A stretch of DNA of 64,000 nucleotides from Paroedura picta (taxonomy: Eukaryota; Chordata; Lepidosauria; Squamata; Gekkonidae), in assembly GCF_049243985.1 (NCBI RefSeq), contig NC_135381.1:18525345-18589344 (forward strand), in the 5' to 3' direction. The translations under genes were made by a program, and so were the position numbers. Positions within the stretch are counted from its first letter, which is position 1. Each line of letters starts with the position of its first letter. Below are positions 1 to 11,604 of the stretch, one piece after another. The notes under the pieces were generated by a model. The model saw nothing but the letters and a program-made list of their open reading frames with translations. It did no database searches and was not told the DNA's origin.

Positions 1-1859
1 GAGAATGGGCTGTAGAAGGGATGAAGGCCAAGGAATGGATGGAGGGAGCATTCAATGGTGGGGAGCAGGATAAAGTGACAGAAAGAAGGATAAGGTGTAG
101 TGTTCAGTACAGGGGGGGTAAAGCAGTGGCTGATGAGGTCACAAGTTTTGGAAGCTCTTCAAATGCAGCAATGGTGGTATGAACAACTAGGGTTGCCAAC
201 AGACCTGGACGAAAATGCCATGTCCTTTTTAATAGAGGCTCTTTGTGTGGAAATGGTAACTGGAGCTTTGGCATGCAGGCAAATAACAGCTCTTTGTAAA
301 TTACATCCTATTAAGCCTCTATTAAAAGCACAGGGCTTCCCCCCCCCCCTCCAGGCAGTTGGTAAGCCTGTCAACCTCTGGCAAAAGAGATTTTTGGTTC
401 TGCCGCCAGGACTCTATTATACAGCAAAATGCAGAGGTGTGAGCAAAATACGGAGAACCCCAAGGTGAATGTATAGCTTTCATGGAAATGCAAAACACTG
501 TTCATTGCAGATTGGATTAACAAAAGGTATTTGGTACAATTATGCATAATGAATACACATGTTTTCCCCAGTAGCTGTGCACAGTTTGCACAAGATCCCT
601 TGAGCCTAATACCCTGGCCCCAAATCCTTTTTCAAAGCATAAAACCATCCACCAGATTCAAACTGTGAGAGGAATATCTGGGTGCAAGGTGTCATTTGTG
701 GCACCTCCTACAGGTAATTAGGCCTGATAACATCTCTTTTTTTTAATCTAGGGGGAAGGACAAGAAGGCAATGAGTGCGATTTGGTCCCTCTCTGGATCA
801 AATCCCCTTGCATCCTGTCCCTGAGTGGAGGTCCTCACAGCTGCATTCTTTCTGTGTTGAAGGCCTGTGCGCTGTGTCCCCTCCCACCTGCCCAACACAA
901 ACTCTACATTTCCCTCTCCCAGTCTCAGTCGGGAGAACTCCCCATGCCAGGTCCTTGGGGACCTCTAGAGGGCAGCGTGGCCCATCAAAGCTGCCACAAT
1001 GTGGGGATTGTCTCTGGCCGTTACATACCACCATTTGCTGAGTGCCAGGCTGCTTCAAGAGGACTTGTTTGTTTGTGAGGTTCAGCCAGGAGTGACGCTA
1101 GAATAATTTGTTCAGTGGAGTGAAGACGATTGATGGGCATTGAGGGTGCTGCTGCCACATATAGATGGGATACGTGTATTGGGAGCAGTGAGGCGGTGGT
1201 CTTTGCAGCCATCGTACGAAACGTCTTGTGTGCGTGCTGGTTCTAAAACGGTGCCCTGTCCATTCAGGAACAATTGGCATGATTCTGATCCAGAAAGAAG
1301 AGCGTTTGCTCTTCTTGAGTGGGAGAGAAGGAACCGGCAAGTGGGGGGTCTATCAAGAATTGCTGTCTCTTTGCTCCCAGCAGCAAAGACAAAATGTTTG
1401 GAGGTTTAGGGTGCTTTTGTGTGTGCAGGAAGCAGTGTCCTTGGCTTTGTGTGCTTTGAGATGTCCACTCCAAACCCAGAGCATGCAAGTCCAACGGAGT
1501 CTGTGTTCTCCGGCCAGTCTCACTTTGCATTCCCAGTCCTGATGACTTTCAGCAGCAACAACAAAGGACTTTAAGGTATTCAAATCCTCTGTCAAGTGCA
1601 CTCTCTTTCCCAGCCACAATTGGCCAAGGTGTTGATTCAGCCGCCTTCCTTCTTTCTTGGGCCTCAGAGCTCTAAGCACACTGAGCAGCCACATGGAGAA
1701 AATGCACTCTGAAACTGAACCAGAAAAGTAAAAACTGCCCCAAGAGTTCTTTCTTTAGGGCCTTCCAAGAAGTTAGGTGCTCCCTTTAGTGGCACGCATG
1801 CTGGGAGGAGGCTAAAGACCTGGTGTGTTTAGAGATACTTATGCTAGGGGAAGAGGGAA
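1..1859. other. Intergenic, nothing recognised
   Basis: Mixed sequence without a coding frame I can support. Short open frames (for example 100-468) have no family resemblance. A phrase near 301-330 recurs at 4825-4855 (attaagcctctattaaaa / attaaacctctcttaaa), hinting at an unnamed low-copy repeat. Confidence 0.6.
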
Positions 1860-1912
1860 TAATGAGGCTAGAGCTCCAGGCAGGATCTGGAGATCTCCAG
1901 ATGAAAGTGTCC

Positions 1913-2300
1913 AGTTCCCCTAGAGAATAGGACAGTTTTGTAAGGTGAAAAATCCCCAACCTCCAGCCTCCATCACCAAATCTCCAGGAATTTCCCAGCC
2001 TGAAGTTGGCAACCTTCAATGTGGTCCTCTGTCCAGAGGAAGCCTCCTTTCTTAAGTGTATACCTATGCAACAACACTGTTTTTCTAAGTCATGATGTGG
2101 TCTTTTAGTTCCCCTAGAGAATAGGACAGCTTTGTAAGGTGAAAAATCCCCAACCTCCAGCCTCCATCACCAAATCTCCAGGAATTTCCCAGCCTGAAGT
2201 TGGCAACCTTCAATGTGGTCCTCTGTCCAGAGGAAGCCTCCTTTCTTAAGTGTATATCTATGCAACAACACTGTTTTTCTAAGTCATGATGTGGTCTTTT
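1913..2300. repeat. 194-bp tandem duplication
   Basis: Unit 1913-2106 is repeated at 2107-2300 with only a couple of base differences (cagttttg/cagctttg, tatacctatg/tatatctatg). The unit includes part of the dispersed repeat of 31510-31740. The near identity points to a recent event. Confidence 0.92.
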
Positions 2301-3299
2301 GGACGCTTCCTGTTTGCAAATGTCAGGCAGAGGGGGTCAAGCTCCAAGCCCCATGTTAAATTACATGAGCCTTTTCCAGCTTAGCTGCCTGGGCTTCTTT
2401 CCAGGGGAAGGGGGAGGCAGTTATTTGTGAAGCGTTTTCCTTGCACAGTTCACAGAACTGAGTGGTGGTCCCAGCAGATGGGCCGCCTCTCCCCTCCGAA
2501 TTGGAAGAGCCCTGAGAGAGAACAGCAGCGGGTCCCTCCCAGACCTGAGCTCTGCCTTCTCAGAGCTGTAGGTTAAAATTTCTGGAAAGTGGGGTGGTCC
2601 TGATCCTCACTTCTACACCTCGAGTAAAGCCAACTGGTCTTCCTTCTGAAATGTCAGGGGAAGCTGGCCGACTTTCCTGGTGGATGGTATCTGCTTCCTG
2701 GAGAGACCTCAGTGGTGGGGGTGGGTGCTAACACATTACCTTCTTCAGATGCTGCCAGGTGCCAGAGAGAGACTCTGGGCTGTCTATAGCCTCCTTTATG
2801 CCCAAGGTATCTTAATAGGCCTTGCACAGCAATGAGCAGGCTGGCAGAGCGGTGCCTGCACGGACAAACACAGCCCCTTTATGTAGGCAACAATTGCTGC
2901 CACACAAGTCTTGGATCTGTGAGAAAAGAGCCACAAAGAAAACAATAGACCAAAGGGGGAGGTCCCACCCGGTCAGCAAAGGTTTGTGAGTTGCCACACC
3001 TCTTTTTGTCCTGCCTGGGACTCTCCGCCCAGCATCTAGTCCGCTGCCAAGAGGCCGTAGCCACCCCTCCTCACACACACAAACACCCCATGAGCCTTGC
3101 TGCTCCACTGCCTGGTTTACACACAAGGAGGCACACTCAGGACTGAACCTTGGCCTTGGACAGGGGTGGTTCTTGACAATATTGATTTTTTTATTGTGAG
3201 CTCTGCATTTGAAATCATTATATTATTGGGAGGTCCACATTTTATTATTCTTATGCCACCAACCAGGTCTTATGTAACAGTGAAGTTTACCTGGCCTTG
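2301..3299. other. Intergenic, nothing recognised
   Basis: Unique-looking sequence with no splice-bounded open frame or repeat that I could identify. Confidence 0.55.
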
Positions 3300-3668
3300 A
3301 CCAGCCTTATCGGTTCTGGCCCCTGCCTGGTGGAATGAGCTCCCAGAAGAGTTACAGGCTCTGCTGGAGCTTATGCGGTTCCGCAGGGCCTGTAAGATGG
3401 AGCTCGTCCATAAGACTTTTTGTTGAGGCCAGGCCAGCAGGACACACTGGGCCCTCCTCTGACATTCTCCATTTTAGGAAACCTCTTCATCTACTTGGGA
3501 ATGGCAGCTGGGGGTGATGGTGGTGGATTGTATGGGGGAAAGTATGTTGTGTTTTTAGCATATTGTCTTAGATTAATAATTTTAATTCTGTATTTTAAAT
3601 TTGATGTGAGCTGCTGTGAGCTGGCTGGCCCAGAGTGGCGGCCTATAAATGTAATGAAATGAATAAAC
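3300..3668 (+). repeat. LINE 3' end
   Basis: ctgcctggtggaatgagctc through ttccgcagggcctgtaagat to a gagtggcggcctataaatgt end. This LINE family also appears in reverse at 59250-59690. Confidence 0.75.
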
Positions 3669-6600
3669 AATACTGTTTCATTATATGCGTGCGTACATTT
3701 TATCTGACCACTGCTGAAGACCCTCTGGGTTGTAATGTGTTTGGTCTATGGTCATACCATGTGCAAACATTGAGACTGTATGTGCAATATTGCGCAGGCT
3801 CGGATTTTTATGTTTTAAGGCTGTTTTTAAACTTCTTGATGTACACGTAATAATAAAGAATTGTTTTTGATTTTAATATATTTTGTTGCTCAGACTTTGG
3901 GTTCCTGACCACTGTCTGCAGTGGCCCTTCTCTAGCAGGAACATCCATGGGGGAGGCACCAGGGCAACCACAGACAGGAGAGACGGAGGAAGCGGGGAGC
4001 TTGGGAGAGCCAAGGCCTGCCTTGACCTACTACTGTTCCAGACTAGAGTGCAGGGTGTTTCTGGGACAGTAGAGAGTGCATGGAATGATGTACCTGGATA
4101 TTCCAGCATGGGTTTGGGATCCAGAAGGTACATGCCCATATTAGAAGACAAGGCCAATTCCAGCTTCCATAAACCCAAGCATTTCCTCCCTGGGATGGCC
4201 CTGGGAGGGCAGCTCCAAGCTACCCCACATGTTAGCTGTGATACAGCCAATCATCAGTCCCAAAGAAAGGGAAGGGAAATAGTGTTGAGTCCATTGATTG
4301 AGGAGGGCGGGGGGGGGGACCTCCAAGAGGCTGCTTGTCACTTCTTGGTATTCTGAGGTCATCTCATCCATCAAAGAAAGGTTGGGTTTTTTTGTTTTTG
4401 TTTTAAAACTTCACAATTAGTTCAAAAGCAGAAGAGAAAGCAAACAGGAAGGATTCCCTTGAGAATGCTCCAAAAGGCTTTACATGCTCCTTGGATTATC
4501 CTTGAAATCTTTCTTGATTTGTACAGGGTAGCAATTATTTCCGAAGACTGAACCTTGGAAGGAATTCAAAGGGAAAGCTTTTCTTCTCCATCTCTAACGG
4601 ATGTTAGAACTTTGGAAAATTGACTCCAGTGGGGCAGAGAGGGTTGCTGTTGGGGGAAGGTGGGGCTTGTTGTCTGCACACCAAGTCCACACAAGTTGGG
4701 GTTGGAGATGGGGGGCAGAGGACTTGGGGAAAAACCTTGTCCCTTTAACCAAAGCATAATGTGCGGAGATGGCCAACTGAGACTTTCCATGGCATGGAGG
4801 GAAACGATATTTCCTGGCCAATCACATCCCATTAAACCTCTCTTAAAGGGAACAAGACATTCTTTCTCAGCCAGCTGTAGCCCTATCAGGGGGTGGCCAC
4901 GCTTCTCAGGACAACTGGAGACCCAGGCCTGATTTCACACAAGCTCATGTATCTCTTCCTTTTGAGCCGGGTCTGTATACATGCCTTCCTGAAGACAACT
5001 AGTTGGAAGTGTTGCTTGCAGCAAGGAAGAGGGGAAGGTGTTCTTGTTCCCTTTCTCATTTCCTTGGAGGAAAGCCTATTTGCCTCCTGAACTACACCCA
5101 AATAGACTTACATTGCTTACATAGAAGTTAGCGATGGAAGAACAACACCCTTTCCAGAATATGGGCTGCTTGGAGGGGCTGATAGCCCTGCAAGGGATGC
5201 ATGCGACCAGAAGGTGGCAGCCTCTATGTGCTCAGGAAGGCAGAGGTAGCAGAGTCCAAACTCCCACTCCCCCAAGTCCAGAGGATGGACTTTAGCTCAG
5301 AACCAGCCCTTCCAGTGCAACCCAAGATCAGCCCCAACCAGATTGATCCTAGGCATATTTACATGGAAGCAAGACCAGCTTGCTCAGCAGAGCTTAAGGT
5401 AAAGATGAGCAGCCAAGTTCTTACAGCATTCTACCTGCACATTCTAATAGAATAGATGTCATGGAGTAAGGGCTGTCCCCTGTGATTAAACTGCAATTGA
5501 TGGCTATGCACAGAGCCACCCAGGTCCAGCAGCCAAATGACTGCAGCCCTTGTCCGCTTCCAGGGGCTTGTGGCGATGGCCAAGGTAGCCATGCTAAGAG
5601 ACTAATGTTTTCTGTGGTCCGTGTGCTTCCCAATAACCATATAAAAGCCCTGAGAACTGATCACTATTTAGTCACTGTCTTTTGTGCTTTGAACTTTTGT
5701 TTTGCTGAAAAACATCTCTTGGTAAACAATGTGCAAGAGAGCTGAGGGAATCTACTAATCAGTTATCTGTCATGCCTTCCCCCGATCTCACCCCAGGAAA
5801 AAGAGTTTGCAGGGAACTGTATGTCCATTCTGGTCTTAAAGAGGGATGTGACCAGCTGCTGGTTTTTGTAGCCTCAACAGGATTCTCCCGTTTTAAAAGT
5901 GCTTCTTTTCCCCCATTGCCCGAAGTTTTTCAACTCAGAGAGGACGGGGCCGAGTGGAGTTGAGAATTTGTTAGTGTGTCAGCCTAGCAGATCACATTAA
6001 ATGTAATTTCCTCCCCAAGATTGGAGGTTTGGTCGTGTTTTGATTGGATGTCTAGAACACAAAGACCGAGTCGTGAGGCTGGCAGTCTCCCTAGCAGAAA
6101 GTGACATTTTATGCAAGCTGCCAGTTTATGCTGACTGACAGATCAGTCCTTTTGACTGCCAGCGTTTCCTGATCTAGAAATCGAGTCAGGCAAATCAGGA
6201 ATATGAGAGAGCGACGGAAAGAAGGGGAAAAGGAACTGTGTATGCTGCCTGGAGCTTTTGGGAGAAAGGCTAAGATAAAAATATACTAGATAAATCTGGT
6301 TCATCCTTCTGTGCAAGGACTGGATCATGTTTTTAGGGTTGCCGGCTTTTAAACTGGCCCCTCTAGCTGTCCCTTCAACATTAGCTGGATCTGCAAACAA
6401 ACAAGCCAGGGGCAGCAAGCAGCATGTTCAGTCTGTCAGCTTCCTGGATTCTGGACACCAACGTTGCAGGCTCAGAGACGTCGCTCACCGAATTGCTTTC
6501 AGATAACATCAATGCAGGAAAATAACGTGGCAGAGCAATGTGAATCTTCATTTCACTGGCAAAGGGCAAATTATCACTTTGCAAAGAAATGAACATTGAT

Positions 6601-6808
6601 AATGGCACAGTTACATCCACTATATCTGCCACCGGCATAAGGAGCACAGCCTTGAAATGGCTGCAGTTCCTTCTCCGAGGGCGGGGACAGAGGATGGCAA
6701 CAGGGGAGAGTACCTCCCAGCACTAACATGGGGTTCCCCAGGGAGCGAATCTCTCCCCGATGTCATTCATCGTCTACATGTGCCCCCTCACCTAGTTAGA
6801 AGAAGAGT
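3669..6808. other. Intergenic, nothing firm
   Basis: AT-rich after the LINE end to about 3890, then unique-looking sequence. I see no gene, RNA gene or clear transposon. The phrase shared with 301-330 lies here. Confidence 0.5.
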
Positions 6809-6872
6809 TGGCAGGGGCTCATGGGAATTGTAGTCCATGGACATCTGGAGGACCACAGGTTGACTACCCCTG
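6809..6872 (+). mobile_element. hAT-type palindromic MITE, right half only
   Basis: Only one arm (tggcaggggctcatggga... to cccctg) is present, directly fused to a BovB-type tail at 6873. The left arm is absent, so no target duplication can be checked. Confidence 0.85.
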
Positions 6873-6948
6873 TGGTAGAGGACAGGAAGGCCTAGAGGAT
6901 CATTGTCCACGGGGTCATGATGGGTTGGACACGACTTCGCACCTAACA
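6873..6948 (+). repeat. BovB-type LINE tail
   Basis: gaggacaggaaggcctagag through gggttggacacgacttcgca and aacaaca is the 3' end shared by squamate BovB LINEs and their SINEs. Confidence 0.85.
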
Positions 6949-7581
6949 ACATCCTACTCTTCTAACTTTAGTACCAATATAAGCTGTAGATATCAGCAGA
7001 TGAAGTATGGCAGCCTTATGACCTGCCAGAGCTGGCAGACTAGTAAAATTTAGGGACCGGTTTAAAGGGCTAATACGGAGCAGGAAAATTTTAAAAATGG
7101 GTAATACCAGTCACAACTTAAACAATTTGCTTTGAAGTTTAAAAAAAATCATAACAATTTGAAGAACTGGACAGTGTTTAAAAGGTCTTCCGATACCATA
7201 CCTTACAACCTGGTGACCAATCCAGAGGTGATGAGTCAGTGAAAAGGACGGCAGCATTCATGTAGTGTCTTACTGGGTGGGCTACCAACAGCCCCCACTT
7301 AGGAGTTTGTGGCTCTGGCTGTTTTTCTGTTTTCCTCCTCACCAGTTCCAGAAGCTCCGCCTGGAATCCTCTTTGCTGGTTTTATTTTGCTTTTCAACAC
7401 CTTTAGTGGGTGTGTCTTTTTCTTTTGCCGTTCCAGCCACTCCCTTCTTCAGCTCTCTCTGCCTCCTTCCATCACCCTGTTTCATCTGCTCTGTTTTCCT
7501 TCTTAATCTCAGCCAACTTCTTAAGATTCATCAGTTTTTAAGCCTGTTTACCTCCCCTTCCTCCGTTGAATTCAAACCTCA

Positions 7582-8479
7582 GGGCCTTTTCGCACGGGGA
7601 TCTTTGTTGCAAATTGTTTGCGGAATGAAAAATCGCCATTTAAAATAGTGGAATTCGTCGTTATGCATACCTGCCTTTGTAGTGGAATCAGTTGCGTTTT
7701 TTAGCGTTTCCCACAGGCTTCCGGTCTCGGCAGAAATCGCTAGAAAGGAAGCGCTATTGCCAAGCTCGTCCCGCCCCTGGCCGTCAAGCAGCCAATGGCC
7801 AGCCGTTAACATGCTCCCAAACAGCCCCTTTCCCTTTAAGAAAGGTTTTTTAAAAAAAAAAACAGACCCATAGCAACAAATCTAGGTAGATTCGTTGCAA
7901 CGGAGAGACCCATCCAGCTGCCTAATGTGAGCTGTCGTTTGATTGTATGATCGTTGGCACGCTGCCTCGAGTGATAAAAAAAAATCCCCCCCCCCCTCTC
8001 ACGGGCCTGATTTTCGGCTGAATTAATGTGTAAAAAATAAAGGGACTTTATTTCAGCAAACGGGCTTTTATGTGGTTTGTGCTTAGTGACTAAAGGTGAA
8101 GGACTGAAGCCAGGGAAGCCTCTAAACAGAAAGAGGCTCGCTGGTGCGTTTATCCCCGCTCGCTCGGAGAAAAAAAAATGGCGATCGCTTCGCCGGAAGA
8201 TCGGAGGAGAGAGCCAGGGGGAGGGACTTTGAAGAACCCGCAACAATGGTAACGCACAGGTCTTTAGCGCTAGTGTTGCAGATTGGTTGCAGGAGTGTAT
8301 CGCTATCCGGAGGGTGAATCCACTTTTCTGGATTCCCCTGAAAGCGCTACAACGAAGAGCTTTTTGCTGATTGGTTTCAGGAGTGTTGCAGATTGTCTGC
8401 GACGTCGTGGGTTATGGCAAATTAGTAGCGTTTTCAATTAGCAACCATTGTGCTATTTTGAAGCCGTGCGAAATGGCCC
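7582..8479 (+). mobile_element. 0.9-kb non-autonomous DNA transposon, copy 1
   Basis: 898 bp with imperfect 16-bp inverted ends GGGCCTTTTCGCACGG / (reverse) GGGCCATTTCGCACGG and a 3-bp duplication TCA on both sides. The 3-bp target suggests PIF/Harbinger type, but no transposase is present. It is CpG-rich and keeps many CpGs, suggesting modest age. A second copy in the same orientation lies at 35346-36237. Confidence 0.85.
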
Positions 8480-9746
8480 TCAGTATTCTTTTTCCCCCTT
8501 TAGGGAATGTTGAGGAGTGAGACCTTTGGGAATTCCTGATGTAAGAGAACCAGGTTGAGACCCCCCACTGATGAGGCCCGAGGACAGGGCAAGTATCCTC
8601 CCTGCAGGTGCTTTGTTTCTCTCTGCCTCCAACCAGAGGCCTAATTTCTTTCCAGCAGGCACTTGCAAACAGACTACTTCTCATAGGTGTTGTACATCTG
8701 CCTTGCCAGTGCTGTGAGGGAAAGGGCTGGGATTTCCTAGGGAAGGACTTGCTTGCATGTTGAACTCATCCGTCTTCTTAATAAGCTGCCCTGGATGGCT
8801 GTTGGCAGCGGCTAGAAAGAAGCAATTAGCAAGGATCTCTCTGACCTAGATCCAGTGGGTTCTTGGCTCAAGGCTGAAATGGAACATCCACCCCAGACGC
8901 CTCCCTGCTGAATGCTAACATCTTTTCCAACAGCGAAGAAAAGACCCAAGAAGATGGCTTGAAAAGGAAGATATGCCGTACAATAGGAAAGGCGTGACAT
9001 TTTGGAGGCAGCATTCTCTGTGACATTACAAGGAAGAATGGGCACATCCCCTCCCATCATCCCTTTGGCTCAAATTCCCTCACCTTCCCTGTTTCCCCCA
9101 TACCCCCTCCATGCTATTTGTACTCTCTGGACCACACAAGGAAGCAGTGCAAGTGAACTGACGTCCTCTTGATTTGTAGAACTCCCAAGGTAGAGAACCC
9201 ACAGCAGAAACATGCATCTGCAAGGACCTGTGCAGACATGCTGTAGTGAGATGCACATCTTATTCTTGCCTTGAAGAACCGGAAGTTGGAGTGGTGCATT
9301 AGAAGGGTTGCAGGCTGCAGTCTTCTGGTTTTCTTGTTAACAGTGTCCTAAGTCCAGGGCTGCCAACCAATAAAGAGAAAGATATCCTGGCTGGTTTATG
9401 GTGGTTGTCCTGCGTTCAAGTTACCAGAAAAGTACAAGGCCAGATTAGTCCTTTCTCTTCCTGTTGTTGTTGTTTAAAGATACAGGCTGTAGATGCCCTT
9501 GGATGCATCACTGTGGTTTCGCCCTGACCTTCTGTGCTCAGTCCTGACAAGAATTGTTGGTGTCCAGAGTTGGCTGCCCCTTACCTTCCTTAGTTTTATT
9601 AGCCCACCATCTCTGTTTCACCTCCCCCCACCCATTCTCCTCCTGTAGCCACCCTGTCCATTCAGGGTTGTACCTTTTGCCGTTCGCCTTAGATCAGCAT
9701 CGGATTTTCCACCCATGACAATGCCTTGAGCAATGATGTGTGGTTG
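8480..9746. other. Intergenic, nothing recognised
   Basis: Unique-looking sequence between the 0.9-kb transposon and the MITE at 9755. No supported feature. Confidence 0.55.
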
Positions 9747-9754
9747 CTCTAAGG

Positions 9755-9890
9755 CAGGGGTAGTCAAACTGTGGCCCTCCAGATGTCCATGGACTACAAT
9801 ACCGATGAGCCGCTGCCAGCGAATGCTGGCAGGGGCTCGTGGGTATTGTAGTCCATGGACATCTGGAGGGCCGCAGTTTGACTACCCCTG
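9755..9890. mobile_element. hAT-type palindromic MITE, full copy
   Basis: 136 bp, almost completely inverted repeat with termini CAGGGGTAGTCAAA. Perfect 8-bp target duplication ctctaagg at 9747-9754 and 9891-9898. Both arms carry a private AATACC/GGTATT variant instead of the usual AATTCC/GGAATT. Confidence 0.95.
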
Positions 9891-10368
9891 CTCTAAGGGA
9901 AGAGTTATTGACGTTATTTGCAATTAAAATTGATGAGTATCCTACTGGCACTTCTACTTTAAGCTCAGATAGAATTATTATTCAGGATCTTATTTTTCTC
10001 TGGATGCTGAGATATATTTTCATAATTCCCAAGAGCTTCAATTTAGTTCAACTTGTTCTGCATCGGGAGACTTTGCTAAAAGATTTCACTTCTTCTGCTG
10101 TCATCTTCATGGCAAATGTTTGTTTGGCATTCCGCTCTGATGCGGTGTGCTCTTCTCTGGTCCACGAATCTGCATATTCATCCAGGTTTGTACTGCTAAA
10201 GCTTTTGTAATAATGGTGACAAATGAGACAATGAATAACATCAAATTTGGACATGGTCAAAATTCTTGGCTTTTTCAGGTGAATGGAATATGGGCAGCAT
10301 TTCTTCTGTGACTCCCACACATGGTTTTGTGAGATCCAGTGTTTGCTGATTACTAAAGTCTCTCTGAA

Positions 10369-10643
10369 GAGCCTCTTGTGGCGCAGGGAGGTAATTCTTC
10401 AGACATTCTGTCTGAAGATCTGACCAAGAGGCTGGGAGTTCGATCCCAGCAGCCGGCTCAAGGGTGACTCAGCCTTCCATCCTTCTGAGGTCGGTAAAAT
10501 GAGTACCCAGGGGGGTTAAATGGTAATGACTGGGGAAGGGAATGGCAAACCACCCTGTATTGAGTCTGCCAAGAAAATGCTAGAGGGCGTCATCCCAAGG
10601 GTCAGCCATGACTCAGTGCTTACACAGGGGATACCTTTACCTT
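10369..10643 (+). repeat. tRNA-derived SINE (GTGGCGCAG type)
   Basis: It begins gagcctcttgtggcgcag with A-box- and B-box-like parts (gttcgatccc) and ends in a tacctttacctt tail. An extra segment sits near the A box. It is diverged from the copies at 19345 and 37804. Confidence 0.88.
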
Positions 10644-11468
10644 AAAGTCTCTCTGAAGCCTCAAGTTGTTCTCTCAAACTGGGGCCCATGTGCAGAAGTA
10701 ATATTATGCACTCAAGCTGCTGCATGACAAATGCCACACTCCCTGGGAGGAGAATCATGTCACCTGGCCTCCCCTTCCTGGAATTCCCTTCCCTTCCTTT
10801 GAGTCACTTTAATGATCACAGCCCTGCCATGGAGCCCAGAGTGACCCTCTGGCTGTAGTTAGTGCAGGAGGCATGATAAGAGAGCAAGAATTGCTTCGCC
10901 TGCTGATTCAGCCACTTGTGAGGCAGCGGGAGGGTGACAGAAAGAGCAGAGATGCAGCGAGGAAGAAGAGACAAGGCTGCTGACAAGGAAGAACAAGGAA
11001 CGAGGGGGAGATATGGAAGTGCAGAGAGAAAGACCGAGACAGCCCAGCAGGCAGGGCTAGAGAAAGAAGCCTAAGCTGGGGTGGAGGAGAGATGGAGCAC
11101 TGAGGAGAGGGAAGGGAAACATGAGTGGTGCCCTTTGAGGTGAAAGGAAGGGATGGAGGCAGGGCAGGGAGGTGATTCATCATTCTAAAGGACCCAGAAG
11201 AACCGAGCTTACAGATATCACCTTCTCTATTTCCATCCATGCATGGAAATTCCAGGAGCGGGGTCAGCCAACAGGGAAGACATAGAAACAAGGGATCACT
11301 GGCTGCATCCATGTATCACTCAAAGGGGCACTGTGGACACTCAATAAGTCCTTGCTATAATTAATATGCTATCTAGTTACTTATAACCTTCCCAGGGTGT
11401 CCTCTTTTGGGCCCAGCTTGAGCGTTTGGGGCTCTCAAGCTAGGAGGGAAAGGAGGCATGTCCTATGG

Positions 11469-11604
11469 CAGGGTTAGTCAAACTGCGGCCCTCCAGATGT
11501 CCATGGACTACAATTCCCATGAGCCCCTGCCAGCATTCGCTGGCAGGGGCTCATGGGAATTGTAGTCCATGGACATCTGGAGGGCCACAGTTTGACTAAC
11601 CCTG
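11469..11604. mobile_element. hAT-type palindromic MITE, full copy
   Basis: 136 bp. Target duplication tcctatgg/ttctatgg (7 of 8). Both termini carry the private variant CAGGGTTAG in place of CAGGGGTAG, matching between arms. Confidence 0.95.
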
